From NCBI GenBank assembly GCA_046295215.1, contig JBKBNP010000006.1, positions 26,668 through 90,667 of the forward strand: 64,000 nucleotides of DNA, given 5' to 3'. The notes under the pieces are model-generated. The model worked only from the letters and a program-made list of their open reading frames with translations, was not told where the DNA came from and ran no database searches. Position numbers and translations under genes: made by a program. Each line of letters opens with the position of its first letter. Position 1 is the first letter of the stretch. This DNA is from Szabonella sp046295215. GTDB taxonomy: Bacteria; Pseudomonadota; Alphaproteobacteria; Rhodobacterales; Rhodobacteraceae. This document shows, piece after piece, positions 33,231 through 41,342 of this stretch.

Positions 33231-33698
33231 TCAACGCCGACGGTCGCCGCCGAAGCCGCCCCGGTCAGCCCCGCGGTCGCCGCGATCCCCACCCCGGTCG
33301 CCCCGGTCGCCACCACGATCACCGCGGTCGCCACCCCGGTCGCCCCGGTCGCCCCGGTCGCCGCGCTCACGGTCGTCGCGTTTCTGCATCTGCACGGACG
33401 GGCCTTCGCCATGCTCTTCGACCTTGATGGTCAGAACGCGCATCACGTCGTCATGCAGGCGCATCAGGCGTTCCATTTCCTGAACGGCAGCGGCGGGCGC
33501 ATCCGTTTTCAGAAAGGCATAGTGGCCCTTGCGGTTCTTGTTGATCTTGTAGGCCATCGTCTTGACGCCCCAGTACTCGTGTTCGACGACCTTGCCGCCG
33601 TTATCCCCGAGAACCGTGGAGAAATGTTCGATCAGCCCTTCGGCCTGCGTGTTGGACAAGTCCTGACGCGCAATCATGACATGCTCGTAAAGCGGCAT
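33231..33698 (-). CDS. rpsF: 30S ribosomal protein S6 with Asp-Arg-Gly repeat tail
   Basis: This is a 155-residue S6. Residues 1-100 are the normal alpha/beta core (MPLYEHVMIARQDLSN and HYAFLKTDAPAAAVQEMER). From about residue 108 the protein is a repetitive tail made almost only of GDRG and GGDRGDR units, ending GADRGGFGGDRRR. The DNA there (about 33234-33375) is an imperfect tandem repeat. S6 tails vary in alphaproteobacteria, but this one is strikingly low-complexity and resembles RNA-binding RGG tails. It opens the ribosomal operon behind a good promoter. Confidence 0.95.
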   Translation of the reverse strand: MPLYEHVMIARQDLSNTQAEGLIEHFSTVLGDNGGKVVEHEYWGVKTMAYKINKNRKGHYAFLKTDAPAAAVQEMERLMRLHDDVMRVLTIKVEEHGEGPSVQMQKRDDRERGDRGDRGDRGGDRGDRGGDRGDRGGDRGDRGADRGGFGGDRRR

Positions 33699-34174
33699 GT
33701 GAACTCCGTATCCGGGTGCATTTCATAGGCCGGTCAATCCTGTCCGCGGACCGTCCACGAGAGCCTGCACCGATGAAAAGGGGGTGCGGCAGGAAGGCTG
33801 CCTTATAGGGAGGCCTTCAGCCCCTTGCAAGCCTCGTTTCAACGCCGGAACCGGAGCCCACAGCATGCGGCGCGCGCGGTCCCGCTGCGGCGGCCACATT
33901 CGCCCCGGAGGCCCGGCCATCAGCCACGCATCATGCCCTCCCCTTGCCAAAGAAGCGAGAGCCATCCGCCCCACCTTCGGAGCCTCCTTTCCGCCCCTCT
34001 CGCGGAAGGATTGTGGCATGGGTATGACGGGACATGGGCTTTTTCCGTAACACCCATTACCGCCTGAACATCCGAAACCGGGAATACGCCCCGTCAACCC
34101 TTGTGGCATGACCACGCCGGGGCGATACAGGATCCAGCGGAGGGCGCAGAGGTGCCAGCCCCCGGGAGACAGCC
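33699..34174. other. 476-bp intergenic region between divergent rpsF and tetR
   Basis: No convincing gene is seen. Short frames on both strands (for example 33784-34050) lack a ribosome-binding site and family resemblance. The rpsF promoter is at 33802-33830. The part near 34020-34140 is less GC-rich and probably carries the promoter of the TetR gene, but I see no clear palindromic operator. Confidence 0.5.
33802..33830 (-). promoter_or_regulatory. Sigma70-type promoter of the rpsF operon
   Basis: On the minus strand TTGCAA and TATAAG are separated by exactly 17 bp, a strong housekeeping pattern. It predicts a leader of roughly 95-100 bases before the rpsF ATG at 33698, enough for S6/S18 feedback control, although no such structure was verified. 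Confidence 0.62.
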
Positions 34175-34774
34175 ATGCGCGAGGAGACCAGAGCCTTCCG
34201 TCAGGAGGAAATCGAAGCCGCAGCCTATGCGCTGCTGCACGAACGGGGCTATGCGGGCATGTCGATGCTTGCCGTTGCCAAGCGGGCGCGGGCCTCCAAT
34301 GAAACGCTCTATCGCTGGTTCGGCGACAAGAAGGGCCTGGCGCTGGCACTCGTGGCGCGCACCACCGAGGCCACGCGCCGGACAATCGAGGCGGAACTCG
34401 CCGCCGAGCGCCCTCCGATCACCATTCTGCGCGACCTCGGGCCGGTGTTGCTGGAATTGTTGCTGGGCGAGCATGCCATCGCGCTCAACCGCGCGGCGCC
34501 GGCGGACCCGACGGGGGAACTCGGGCAAGCCATTTCGGAAGCCGGACGCGAGGTGGTGGCCCCCCTGATCGGACAGGTGCTGCGCCGGGCCCGCAAGGCG
34601 GGCGATCTGCGCTTTGACGATCCGGGGACCGCTGTGGGGCTCTACCTCAGCCTGTTGGTGGGCGATCTCCAGATCCGCCGCGTGATCGGGCGTGACCCCG
34701 AACCCACCGCCGCCGCCATCGCGCAGCGCGCGGAGATGGCATATGATCAGTTCTTGCGGCTTTGCGCGCCCTGA
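34175..34774 (+). CDS. TetR/AcrR family transcriptional regulator
   Basis: This is a 199-residue repressor-type regulator. The N-terminal helix-turn-helix (residues about 10-55) reads EIEAAAYALLHERGYAGMSM, then AVAKRARASNETLYRWFGDK, with the TLYRWFGDKKGL turn typical of TetR proteins. The C-terminal ligand-binding half (residues 60-199) is helical and variable, so the ligand is unknown. The following gene, yceI, is on the same strand 136 bp away and could be a target. The ribosomal operon diverges on the other side. Confidence 0.88.
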   Translation: MREETRAFRQEEIEAAAYALLHERGYAGMSMLAVAKRARASNETLYRWFGDKKGLALALVARTTEATRRTIEAELAAERPPITILRDLGPVLLELLLGEHAIALNRAAPADPTGELGQAISEAGREVVAPLIGQVLRRARKAGDLRFDDPGTAVGLYLSLLVGDLQIRRVIGRDPEPTAAAIAQRAEMAYDQFLRLCAP

Positions 34775-34910
34775 TGCCCTGCCCTTCCTGTTGCAGATGA
34801 ACACCCAAGGGTGATGTGCGGCAGCACTCACCTGCTGTTGGATTTTGCCGGATTGCCCCCTCTCGCAGTCGCAGCATATCGGAAGGCAAGATTTTCAAAG
34901 GAGCATCTGA

Positions 34911-35486
34911 ATGAAACTGTCCGCCTATGCCGTGATCCTGTCCTCACTTGCAGCCACCCCTGCCCTTGCCGCAGCCGATGCATGGGTTCTGGACCCGAGC
35001 CACAGCCAGATCGTGTTTTCCTACGACCATCTCGGCTATTCGACGACCTGGGGCATGTTCTCGGGCTTCGAGGGGCAGATTTCCTTCGATCAGGCCGATC
35101 CCGCGGCGTCATCGGTCTCGGTTGCCTTCCCGGTGCGCTCGATGCTGACGGGCTGGGAGGGGCGCTTCCAGCATTTCATGTCGCCCGATTTCTTTGACGC
35201 CGCCGATGACGAGCTGGTCAGCTTCACGTCGACCGGCATCGAGGTGACGGGCGAGACTGCGGCCAAGATCACCGGGGATCTGACGTTGAATGGCGTGACG
35301 AAACCGGTCGTCCTTGACGCGGTGATGAACCAGATCGGCGATCATCCGATGGAAAGCAAACCCTGGGCCGGGTTCAGCGCGACGACCACCGTCCTGCGGT
35401 CGGATTTCAATCTCGGCGCCTTCGCTCCGTTCATCTCGGACGAGGTGCAGGTGCAACTGTCCATCGAGGCGACCAAGGCTGAATAA
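34911..35486 (+). CDS. YceI family periplasmic protein
   Basis: This is a 191-residue exported lipocalin-like protein. MKLSAYAVILSSLAATPALA is a signal peptide with a likely cut after ALA. The mature part opens AADAWVLDPSHSQIVFSYDH and continues as the beta-barrel of the YceI family, which binds polyisoprenoids such as ubiquinone precursors. Landmarks FMSPDFFDAADDELVSFTST and ITGDLTLNGVTKPVVLD match the family. AAAGGAGC lies before the ATG. A hairpin follows. Regulation by the adjacent TetR protein is possible but not shown. Confidence 0.9.
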   Translation: MKLSAYAVILSSLAATPALAAADAWVLDPSHSQIVFSYDHLGYSTTWGMFSGFEGQISFDQADPAASSVSVAFPVRSMLTGWEGRFQHFMSPDFFDAADDELVSFTSTGIEVTGETAAKITGDLTLNGVTKPVVLDAVMNQIGDHPMESKPWAGFSATTTVLRSDFNLGAFAPFISDEVQVQLSIEATKAE

Positions 35487-35853
35487 ACGAGCCTCCGAGA
35501 CATCACGGGGGGCCGTCCGTCATCGGATGGCCCCTCGTCCTTTGCCGTCAGACCACAGTCGGCACGCCGCCCGCGAAGGCGGACAAGACCACATGCCCCG
35601 CTCCGAAATAAAAGCCCCTCGCCACCAGCGCCGAAGCCAGCGTGAACGCGGCATCTGCGTCCAGCCACCGGCCTCTCCGCCCCCGGCAACATCCTGCTCC
35701 CCACGCGACGAGACAGCGGCCCTTGGTCTTTCCTCCGGCCCTTGTTGCCGGTATGATGCCTCGAATTCGGAAGGGCTTTCCGATCCGGCCCCTGCGGGCC
35801 AACGGGCAGAAAAACAGGGCGCGACGCAGAATTCGCGCGGTCATGGGGCGAGA
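35487..35853. other. 367-bp intergenic region before the SPOR lipoprotein gene
   Basis: Apart from the hairpin at 35510-35535 no gene can be supported. An open frame on the minus strand (35548-35871) has no ribosome-binding site and is Arg-rich throughout, like a shadow. TATGAT near 35755 could be the -10 of the lipoprotein gene, but no matching -35 is clear. Confidence 0.45.
35510..35535 (+). terminator. Hairpin terminator of yceI
   Basis: An 11-bp stem with one G-T pair (GGGGCCGTCCG / CGGATGGCCCC) and a TCAT loop, followed by TCGTCCTTT. It lies 23 bp after the yceI stop. Confidence 0.6.
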
Positions 35854-36747
35854 ATGGAACGGGTGAACCACAGCGGGCTGATCGCGGCGGCACTGGCGGG
35901 GCTTATGCTTGCCGGTTGCAACGCGGAAAACAACCCCTTCACAAGAAACAGCAATTCCGAAAGCGACCCGGGCGTGGCGACCAACTCAACCTCGGTCCGG
36001 CTGGTCGATCGTGACGTCGAAGCGCCGCAGGTCTTTCAGGTGACAGAAGAGGCGCTCTGGGACGGTCGGCCTTCGCTCGGAGGGGTCTGGGTCGCGTCGC
36101 CGGATGCGACCGACCCCGAACGGGTCATCTTGCGCAACCCGGGCAATGGCAAATTTGTGATCGGCGCGCTGTTCCGCCGTGAACGGATCAACCCCGGCCC
36201 GCCCTTGCAGATCTCGTCGGATGCGGCGGCGGCGCTCGGCATCCTTGCGGGTCAACCCGCACGGCTGAACGTGACGGCGCTGCGCCGCGAAGAGGTTCCG
36301 GTGGAAACACCGGACGCGACCCGGCCTATCCTCGATGCGGCCGAAACCGTGGAAACCGCCTCGCTTGACGCGCCCTCGGCAGCCTCGGCGGCGCTCGACC
36401 GGGTGGAAGGGCAGCGCCCCGCCGCAGCGGCGCCGCCTGCCGCGACAGCCCCACGCGCGCCAACCGTCACCCCCTCCGCCCCGGCAACGCGGCCCGCCGC
36501 GACGGCTCCGGCCAGCACCGGGCGCAACCTGATCCAGATCGGCATCTTCAGCGTGGAGGCCAATGCAAAACGCGCCGCCGACAGTCTGAAAAAGGCCGGA
36601 ATTGCCGCCAACATCCTGAGCGAAACCAGCCAGGGCAAGACCTTCTGGCGCGTCACGGCGGGGCCTGCCCCGGCTGGGGGGCGCGACGCCATGCTGACCA
36701 AGGTCAAGGGGCTTGGGTTCACGGATGCCTATTTCGTCTCGCGCTGA
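35854..36747 (+). CDS. Lipoprotein with C-terminal SPOR domain
   Basis: This is a 297-residue envelope protein. The signal sequence ends in the lipobox LMLAGC (Cys22), so it is a predicted lipoprotein. Residues about 140-220 are Ala/Pro-rich and unstructured. The C-terminal 70 residues (RNLIQIGIFSVEANAKRAA through GFTDAYFVSR) have the pattern of a SPOR domain, which binds denuded peptidoglycan at the division site. The upstream frame is open for 109 more codons but looks non-coding. The D,D-carboxypeptidase gene follows 21 bp later, supporting a role in wall remodelling. Confidence 0.8.
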   Translation: MERVNHSGLIAAALAGLMLAGCNAENNPFTRNSNSESDPGVATNSTSVRLVDRDVEAPQVFQVTEEALWDGRPSLGGVWVASPDATDPERVILRNPGNGKFVIGALFRRERINPGPPLQISSDAAAALGILAGQPARLNVTALRREEVPVETPDATRPILDAAETVETASLDAPSAASAALDRVEGQRPAAAAPPAATAPRAPTVTPSAPATRPAATAPASTGRNLIQIGIFSVEANAKRAADSLKKAGIAANILSETSQGKTFWRVTAGPAPAGGRDAMLTKVKGLGFTDAYFVSR

Positions 36748-36768
36748 TCCCCGCAAATGGAGCAGACA

Positions 36769-37932
36769 ATGAAAAACCGCCTTTCCGCCCCTATCGCGGC
36801 CATGATCCTCGCGCTCGGGCTTGCGCCCGCTGCCGGGGCCTTTGAGACCCGCGCCACCGCCGCCTGGGTCTATGACATGACCACGGGCACCGTTCTGATG
36901 GACAAGAATGCCGACGAGGCGCTGCCGCCCGCGTCGATGTCCAAGCTGATGACGCTCAACATGCTGTTCGAGGCGCTTCGTGATGGTCGTGTAACGCTGG
37001 ACACGCAGTTTTCGGTGTCCTCGGCCGCGCGTGCCATGGGCGGCTCCACGATGTTTCTCAACGAACGCGACCGGCCCACGGTGCGCGACCTGATCTATGG
37101 CATCATCGTCAATTCCGGCAATGATGCCTGCGTGGTCGTCGCCGAAGGGCTGGCCGGGACCGAGGCCGCCTTTTCCGCGCAGATGACCGAACGCGGCCGG
37201 GCGCTCGGCCTGACCAACTCGGTCTTTACGAATGCCTCGGGCTGGCCGCATCCGAACCACCGCATGTCGATGCGCGATCTGGGCATCATTGCCCGCCGTC
37301 TGATCGAGGAATTTCCCGAATTCTACACGATCTTTGCGGAAACGGAGTTCAACTTCGCTGACCGCGCCCCGGCCAACCGGTTCAACCGCAACCCCCTGCT
37401 GGCCCTGGGCGGCGGGGCGGACGGGCTCAAGACCGGACATACCAGCGAGGCGGGCTATGGGCTGACGGGATCGGCGAAACAGGGCGACCGGCGGGTGATC
37501 TTCGTCATCACCGGGCTGCAGACCGACAAGGCGCGCGCCGAGGAAAGCGAACGCATCCTGAACTGGGCCTTCCGGCAATTCGTGCTGAAAACCGTCGTGA
37601 AGGCCGGGGGCCGCGTGGCCGAGGCCGATGTCTGGCTGGGGTCCGCGCCCAAGGTGGGCCTCGTTCCGGCCGAGGATGTCTCGATGCTGGTGCCCGCACT
37701 CGTGCAGGAGGGCGTGGAGGCCGAGGTGATCTATACCGGCCCGCTGCGGGCCCCGATGCGGGCGGGCACGCAGGTCGGCGAACTGGTGATCCGTGTGCCG
37801 GACCTGCCCGAGCGCCGGGTATCCCTTTTCACCGAAACCGACATCGACGCCGGGGGCTATCTGCAACGGCTGACGGCGGCGGCGGGGGTCTTGCGGGCGC
37901 GCTTTGCGGGCGCGGGCGAGCCGGCCTCCTGA
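36769..37932 (+). CDS. D-alanyl-D-alanine carboxypeptidase (penicillin-binding protein)
   Basis: This is a 387-residue serine peptidase of the S11 family. It trims the terminal D-Ala from peptidoglycan pentapeptides. The start at 36769 has GGAG seven bases upstream and gives the signal peptide MKNRLSAPIAAMILALGLAP. An in-frame ATG four codons earlier is less likely. Catalytic motifs are S56-M-S-K59 (PASMSKLM), SGN in VNSGNDACVV, and KTG in DGLKTGHTSEAG. The C-terminal beta domain (from about residue 270) is present, but no clear amphipathic anchor is seen. tmk starts one base after its stop. Confidence 0.93.
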   Translation: MKNRLSAPIAAMILALGLAPAAGAFETRATAAWVYDMTTGTVLMDKNADEALPPASMSKLMTLNMLFEALRDGRVTLDTQFSVSSAARAMGGSTMFLNERDRPTVRDLIYGIIVNSGNDACVVVAEGLAGTEAAFSAQMTERGRALGLTNSVFTNASGWPHPNHRMSMRDLGIIARRLIEEFPEFYTIFAETEFNFADRAPANRFNRNPLLALGGGADGLKTGHTSEAGYGLTGSAKQGDRRVIFVITGLQTDKARAEESERILNWAFRQFVLKTVVKAGGRVAEADVWLGSAPKVGLVPAEDVSMLVPALVQEGVEAEVIYTGPLRAPMRAGTQVGELVIRVPDLPERRVSLFTETDIDAGGYLQRLTAAAGVLRARFAGAGEPAS

Positions 37933-37933
37933 C

Positions 37934-38581
37934 ATGGGGGCTGACACGCCCTTGCGGGGCCGTTTCTTCAGCTTCGAGGGCATCGACGGATCGGGCAAAA
38001 GCACACAGGCCAGGATGCTGCACGCAGCCCTTGTGGCGCGCGGGCTGGATGCGGTCCTGACGCGCGAACCGGGTGGCAGTCCGGGGGCCGAGGAGATCCG
38101 CCGTCTGGTGCTGGAAGGTGCTGCCGACCGCTGGTCGCCCCGGACGGAAATCCTGCTCTTTACTGCCGCGCGCCGCGATCATCTGGAAAAGACCATCCTG
38201 CCCGCCCTTGCACGCGGCGCCACCGTCATCACCGACCGCTTTGCCGACAGCACCCGCGCCTATCAGGGCATCGCCCGCGACGGGGGCGAGGAATTGCGCG
38301 GCCTTGTCGATGACCTGCACCGCCTGATGATCGGAACCGAACCCGATCTGGCCTTCCTGATCGACATTCCCGCCGAAACCGGGCTGGCCCGGGCCATCGC
38401 GCGCGAAACCACCGAACTCAGGTTCGAGGGCATGGGGCTCGCGTTGCAGGCGCGGATGCGGCGGGGGTTTCTTGATCTTGCCGCCCGCGAACCGCAGCGA
38501 TTTGCCGTGTTCGACGGCGACCGCGACACCGACACCGTGGCCGCCGAGGTTCTGGCCCGCGCGCTGGAGGCGCTTACATGA
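37934..38581 (+). CDS. tmk: Thymidylate kinase
   Basis: This is a 215-residue dTMP kinase making dTDP for DNA synthesis. The P-loop FEGIDGSGKSTQ, LTREPGGSPGAEEIR and the DRF-type motif DRFADSTRAYQG are diagnostic. The LID region RFEGMGLAL is also present. The ATG at 37934 is one base after the carboxypeptidase stop. An in-frame ATG ten codons earlier lies in that gene and lacks a good site. The stop overlaps holB as ATGA. This pairing of tmk with holB is widespread in bacteria. Confidence 0.95.
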   Translation: MGADTPLRGRFFSFEGIDGSGKSTQARMLHAALVARGLDAVLTREPGGSPGAEEIRRLVLEGAADRWSPRTEILLFTAARRDHLEKTILPALARGATVITDRFADSTRAYQGIARDGGEELRGLVDDLHRLMIGTEPDLAFLIDIPAETGLARAIARETTELRFEGMGLALQARMRRGFLDLAAREPQRFAVFDGDRDTDTVAAEVLARALEALT

Positions 38582-39723
38582 GCCGCGCGCCCAAAGCCGT
38601 CACGCCCGCCGAGGATCAGCCCGAACCCGACCGCGTGACCGGTGCCCCGCATCCGCGCGAAACGCTGCGGCTTCTGGGGCAGGAGGCCGCCGAGGCCGCT
38701 TTCCTCGCCGCCTTCAACTCGGGCCGGTTGCATCACGGCTGGATGCTGACCGGTCCAAGGGGTCTCGGCAAGGCAACGCTCGCCTGGAGGATCGCGCGCT
38801 TCCTGCTGGCAACCCCGGAGGATGACGGCGGCATGTTCGCCCCCCCGCCCCCCGACCGGCTGGACATACCGGCCGATCACCCGGTCATGCGCCGGTCGCT
38901 GGCCGGGGCGGAGCCGCGTCTGTTCCACCTGCGCCGGGCGTGGGACGAGGACAAGAAAAAGCTGAAAACCGTCATCACGGTCGATGAAGTGCGCAAGATG
39001 AAAAGCTTTTTCACCCTCTCCGCCGCCGATGGGGGCCGCCGCGCCGCCATCATCGACAGTGCCGACGAAATGAACCCGCAAGCCGCCAACGCGCTGCTGA
39101 AACTGCTGGAAGAACCGCCCGAGGCTGCCACGATCCTGCTGGTCTGCCATCAGCCCGCGCGGCTTTTGCCCACGATCCGGTCGCGCTGTCGCGAATTGCG
39201 CCTGACTGCGCTGCCGCCCGAGGCCATGGCCAACGCGCTGGCCAACGCAGGCACCCCGCCCGACAACCCGGTGGCGCTGGCCGAACTTTCGGCCGGGTCG
39301 GTGGGCGAGGCGATCCGCATCCTGAACCTCGACGGACTGAACCTCTATCGCGGGATCGTGCAGCTTTTCGCCACCCTGCCCCGGCTGGACCGGATACGCG
39401 CCGCCGCCCTCGCCGACCTTGGCGCGGGCCGCAATGCCGAGGAAACCTTCGATCTCATCCTGTTGCTGATCGACCTCTTCCTTGCCCGGCTCGCCCGCGC
39501 CGGAACCCTTGGCCGCACCCCACCCGAGGCCGCCCCGGGCGAGGCGCAACTGCTGGCCCGCCTTGCTCCTGATCCGCGCGCCGCGCGCCTCTGGGCCGAT
39601 CTCGCGCAGGGGCTTGCCGCCCGGGCGCGGCGGGGCCGGGCGGTCAACCTTGACCCTGCCGCCCTTCTCATGGATATGGTTCTGAGCATTGACGAGACGG
39701 CGGGACAGCTCGCCCCTGGGTGA
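38578..39723 (+). CDS. holB: DNA polymerase III subunit delta prime
   Basis: This is a 381-residue clamp-loader subunit of the AAA+ fold. The Walker A-like HGWMLTGPRGLGKATLA is degenerate at the catalytic Ser/Thr, as usual for delta prime, which does not hydrolyse ATP. MNPQAANALLKLLEEPPEAA is the family signature. The zinc-binding cysteines found in E. coli HolB are absent here, as in other alphaproteobacteria I recall. Coupled to tmk (ATGA) and followed by tatD 9 bp later. Confidence 0.92.
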   Translation: MSRAPKAVTPAEDQPEPDRVTGAPHPRETLRLLGQEAAEAAFLAAFNSGRLHHGWMLTGPRGLGKATLAWRIARFLLATPEDDGGMFAPPPPDRLDIPADHPVMRRSLAGAEPRLFHLRRAWDEDKKKLKTVITVDEVRKMKSFFTLSAADGGRRAAIIDSADEMNPQAANALLKLLEEPPEAATILLVCHQPARLLPTIRSRCRELRLTALPPEAMANALANAGTPPDNPVALAELSAGSVGEAIRILNLDGLNLYRGIVQLFATLPRLDRIRAAALADLGAGRNAEETFDLILLLIDLFLARLARAGTLGRTPPEAAPGEAQLLARLAPDPRAARLWADLAQGLAARARRGRAVNLDPAALLMDMVLSIDETAGQLAPG

Positions 39724-39732
39724 GCCCGACGC

Positions 39733-40536
39733 ATGACCGAAGCCTCCGATCCACCGACCCTCACCGACAGTCATTGCCACCTCGATTTCCCCGATTTCGA
39801 CGGGGAACGCGATGCGGTGATCGCCCGCGCCCATGCGGCGGGTGTGCGGCGCATGGTGACGATCTGCACAAGGCCCGATCAGGAACCCGCCGTGCGCGCG
39901 ATAGCCGAGGCGCATCCGTCGGTCTGGTATGCTTACGGCATCCACCCGATGCAGGCGGGCAAACTGTCCCCGGTGACAGTGGATCATCTGGTTGCGGTCG
40001 CCCAGCATCCGAAAATGGTGGGCATCGGCGAAAGCGGGCTCGACTACCACTACACCGCCGAAAGTGGGGCGGCACAGCGCGACAGCCTGCGCATCCATAT
40101 CACGGCGGCACAGGAAACCGGGCTGCCGCTTATCATCCATGCCCGCGATGCGGATGAGGACATGGCCGCGATCCTGACCGAAGGCCACCGCCACGCAGCT
40201 TTCAGCTGCGTCATGCATTGCTTTTCCTCGGGGCCGGAACTGGCGCGCGCGGCCCTTGATCTGGGCTTTTATCTCTCGATGTCGGGCATTGCCGCCTTCC
40301 CGAAATCGCAGGCGTTGCGCGACATATTCGCCGCCGCCCCGCTGGACCGGATCCTGCTGGAAACCGACAGCCCCTATCTCGCCCCGCCCCCCCATCGCGG
40401 GCGGCGCAACGAACCGGCCTTCACCGCCCACACGGCCAAGGTCGGGGCGGGCGTGTTCGGGCTGTCGCTGACCGAATTCGCTGCGGCAACCGAGGCGAAT
40501 TTCGAGCGGCTTTTCCCCAAGGCAAGACCCGTCTGA
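39733..40536 (+). CDS. TatD family metal-dependent deoxyribonuclease
   Basis: This is a 267-residue TIM-barrel hydrolase. Metal ligands are visible in DSHCHLDFPDF, GESGLDYHY, LIIHARDADED and LLETDSPYLAP. TatD-family enzymes (YcfH/YjjV type) are 3'-5' DNases, and the housekeeping member sits next to holB and tmk, as here. The frame begins MTEASDPPTLTDSHCH. The stop shares one base with the start of the metallo-beta-lactamase-fold gene (TGATG), so translation is probably coupled. Confidence 0.93.
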   Translation: MTEASDPPTLTDSHCHLDFPDFDGERDAVIARAHAAGVRRMVTICTRPDQEPAVRAIAEAHPSVWYAYGIHPMQAGKLSPVTVDHLVAVAQHPKMVGIGESGLDYHYTAESGAAQRDSLRIHITAAQETGLPLIIHARDADEDMAAILTEGHRHAAFSCVMHCFSSGPELARAALDLGFYLSMSGIAAFPKSQALRDIFAAAPLDRILLETDSPYLAPPPHRGRRNEPAFTAHTAKVGAGVFGLSLTEFAAATEANFERLFPKARPV

Positions 40537-41342
40537 TGGCCCGGCTCCGCTTCACCATCCTCGGTTGCGGGTCATCGGGGGGCGTGCCGCGCCTTGGCGG
40601 CGACTGGGGCGACTGCGACCCCGCCAATCCGCGAAACCGCCGCCGCCGTTGTTCGCTGCTGGTGGAACGCATCACGGAGGCCGGGGCCACACGGATCCTG
40701 ATCGACACCTCACCCGACATGCGCGAGCAGCTTCTGTCGGCTGGCATCGGCCTTCTGGACGGTGTCGTCTACACCCATGCCCATGCCGACCACACCCATG
40801 GCATCGACGACCTGCGCCAGATCGTCTACAACCGCAGGGCCCGGCTGCCGGTCTGGGCCGATGGCCCGACGCAGGACGCGCTCCTGTCGCGGTTCGGCTA
40901 TGCCTTCGCGCAACCGGCAGGATCGCCCTACCCCCCGATCCTCGACCTGCACGGCATTGGCCCCGATCCGTTCACCCTGTCCGGCCCGGGCGGCGACGTG
41001 ACACTGACCCCTTTCCGCGCCGATCACGGGTCCATGGCGGCCCTCGGCTTCCGGATCGGCGGTCTTGCCTATCTGCCCGATGCCGTGTCCATCCCCGAGG
41101 AGGGCTGGCGGCTTCTTGAAGGGCTGGATTGCTGGATCGTCGATGCGCTGCGCCGCAAACCGCATCCGACCCATGCCCATCTCGACATGACACTGGGCTG
41201 GATCGCCCGCGCGGCACCGCGCCGGGCCGTGCTGACGAACATGCACAATGACCTCGACCATGACACGGTGATGGCCGAGACGCCCGATCATGTGATCCCC
41301 GCCCATGACGGCATGGTGATCGAACTGGACGCCCCCAGATGA
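40536..41342 (+). CDS. Metallo-beta-lactamase-fold hydrolase (PhnP-like)
   Basis: This is a 268-residue enzyme of the MBL fold. The start LRFTILGCGSSGGVPRLGGDW is the PhnP/RNase Z-like opening, and the metal site HAHADHTHGIDDLRQ is complete (HxHxDH). Later ligands lie in ADHGS and HLDMT. Close relatives are phosphodiesterases (PhnP cleaves cyclic ribose phosphates), but no phn genes are near. I consider phosphodiesterase likely and substrate unknown. It follows tatD directly, and its stop overlaps the transporter gene as ATGA. Confidence 0.86.
   Translation: MARLRFTILGCGSSGGVPRLGGDWGDCDPANPRNRRRRCSLLVERITEAGATRILIDTSPDMREQLLSAGIGLLDGVVYTHAHADHTHGIDDLRQIVYNRRARLPVWADGPTQDALLSRFGYAFAQPAGSPYPPILDLHGIGPDPFTLSGPGGDVTLTPFRADHGSMAALGFRIGGLAYLPDAVSIPEEGWRLLEGLDCWIVDALRRKPHPTHAHLDMTLGWIARAAPRRAVLTNMHNDLDHDTVMAETPDHVIPAHDGMVIELDAPR

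Noticed and set aside
33290..33372. Short direct repeats looking at first like a CRISPR or VNTR array
   Set aside because: They encode the Asp-Arg-Gly tail of S6 in frame; there are no spacers of constant length and no cas genes.
33784..34050. Small plus-strand open frame between rpsF and tetR
   Set aside because: No ribosome-binding site, no family resemblance, and it overlaps the rpsF promoter.
35548..35871. Minus-strand open frame of 107 codons before the SPOR lipoprotein
   Set aside because: Arg-rich and without a start signal, it overlaps the start of the lipoprotein gene, so it is probably a shadow.
35986..38004. Minus-strand open frame of 672 codons antisense to the SPOR lipoprotein and carboxypeptidase genes
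   Set aside because: The sense genes have clear families and start sites; the shadow has none.
38263..40431. Minus-strand open frame of 722 codons antisense to tmk, holB and tatD
   Set aside because: It is explained by third-position GC bias of three well-supported plus-strand genes.
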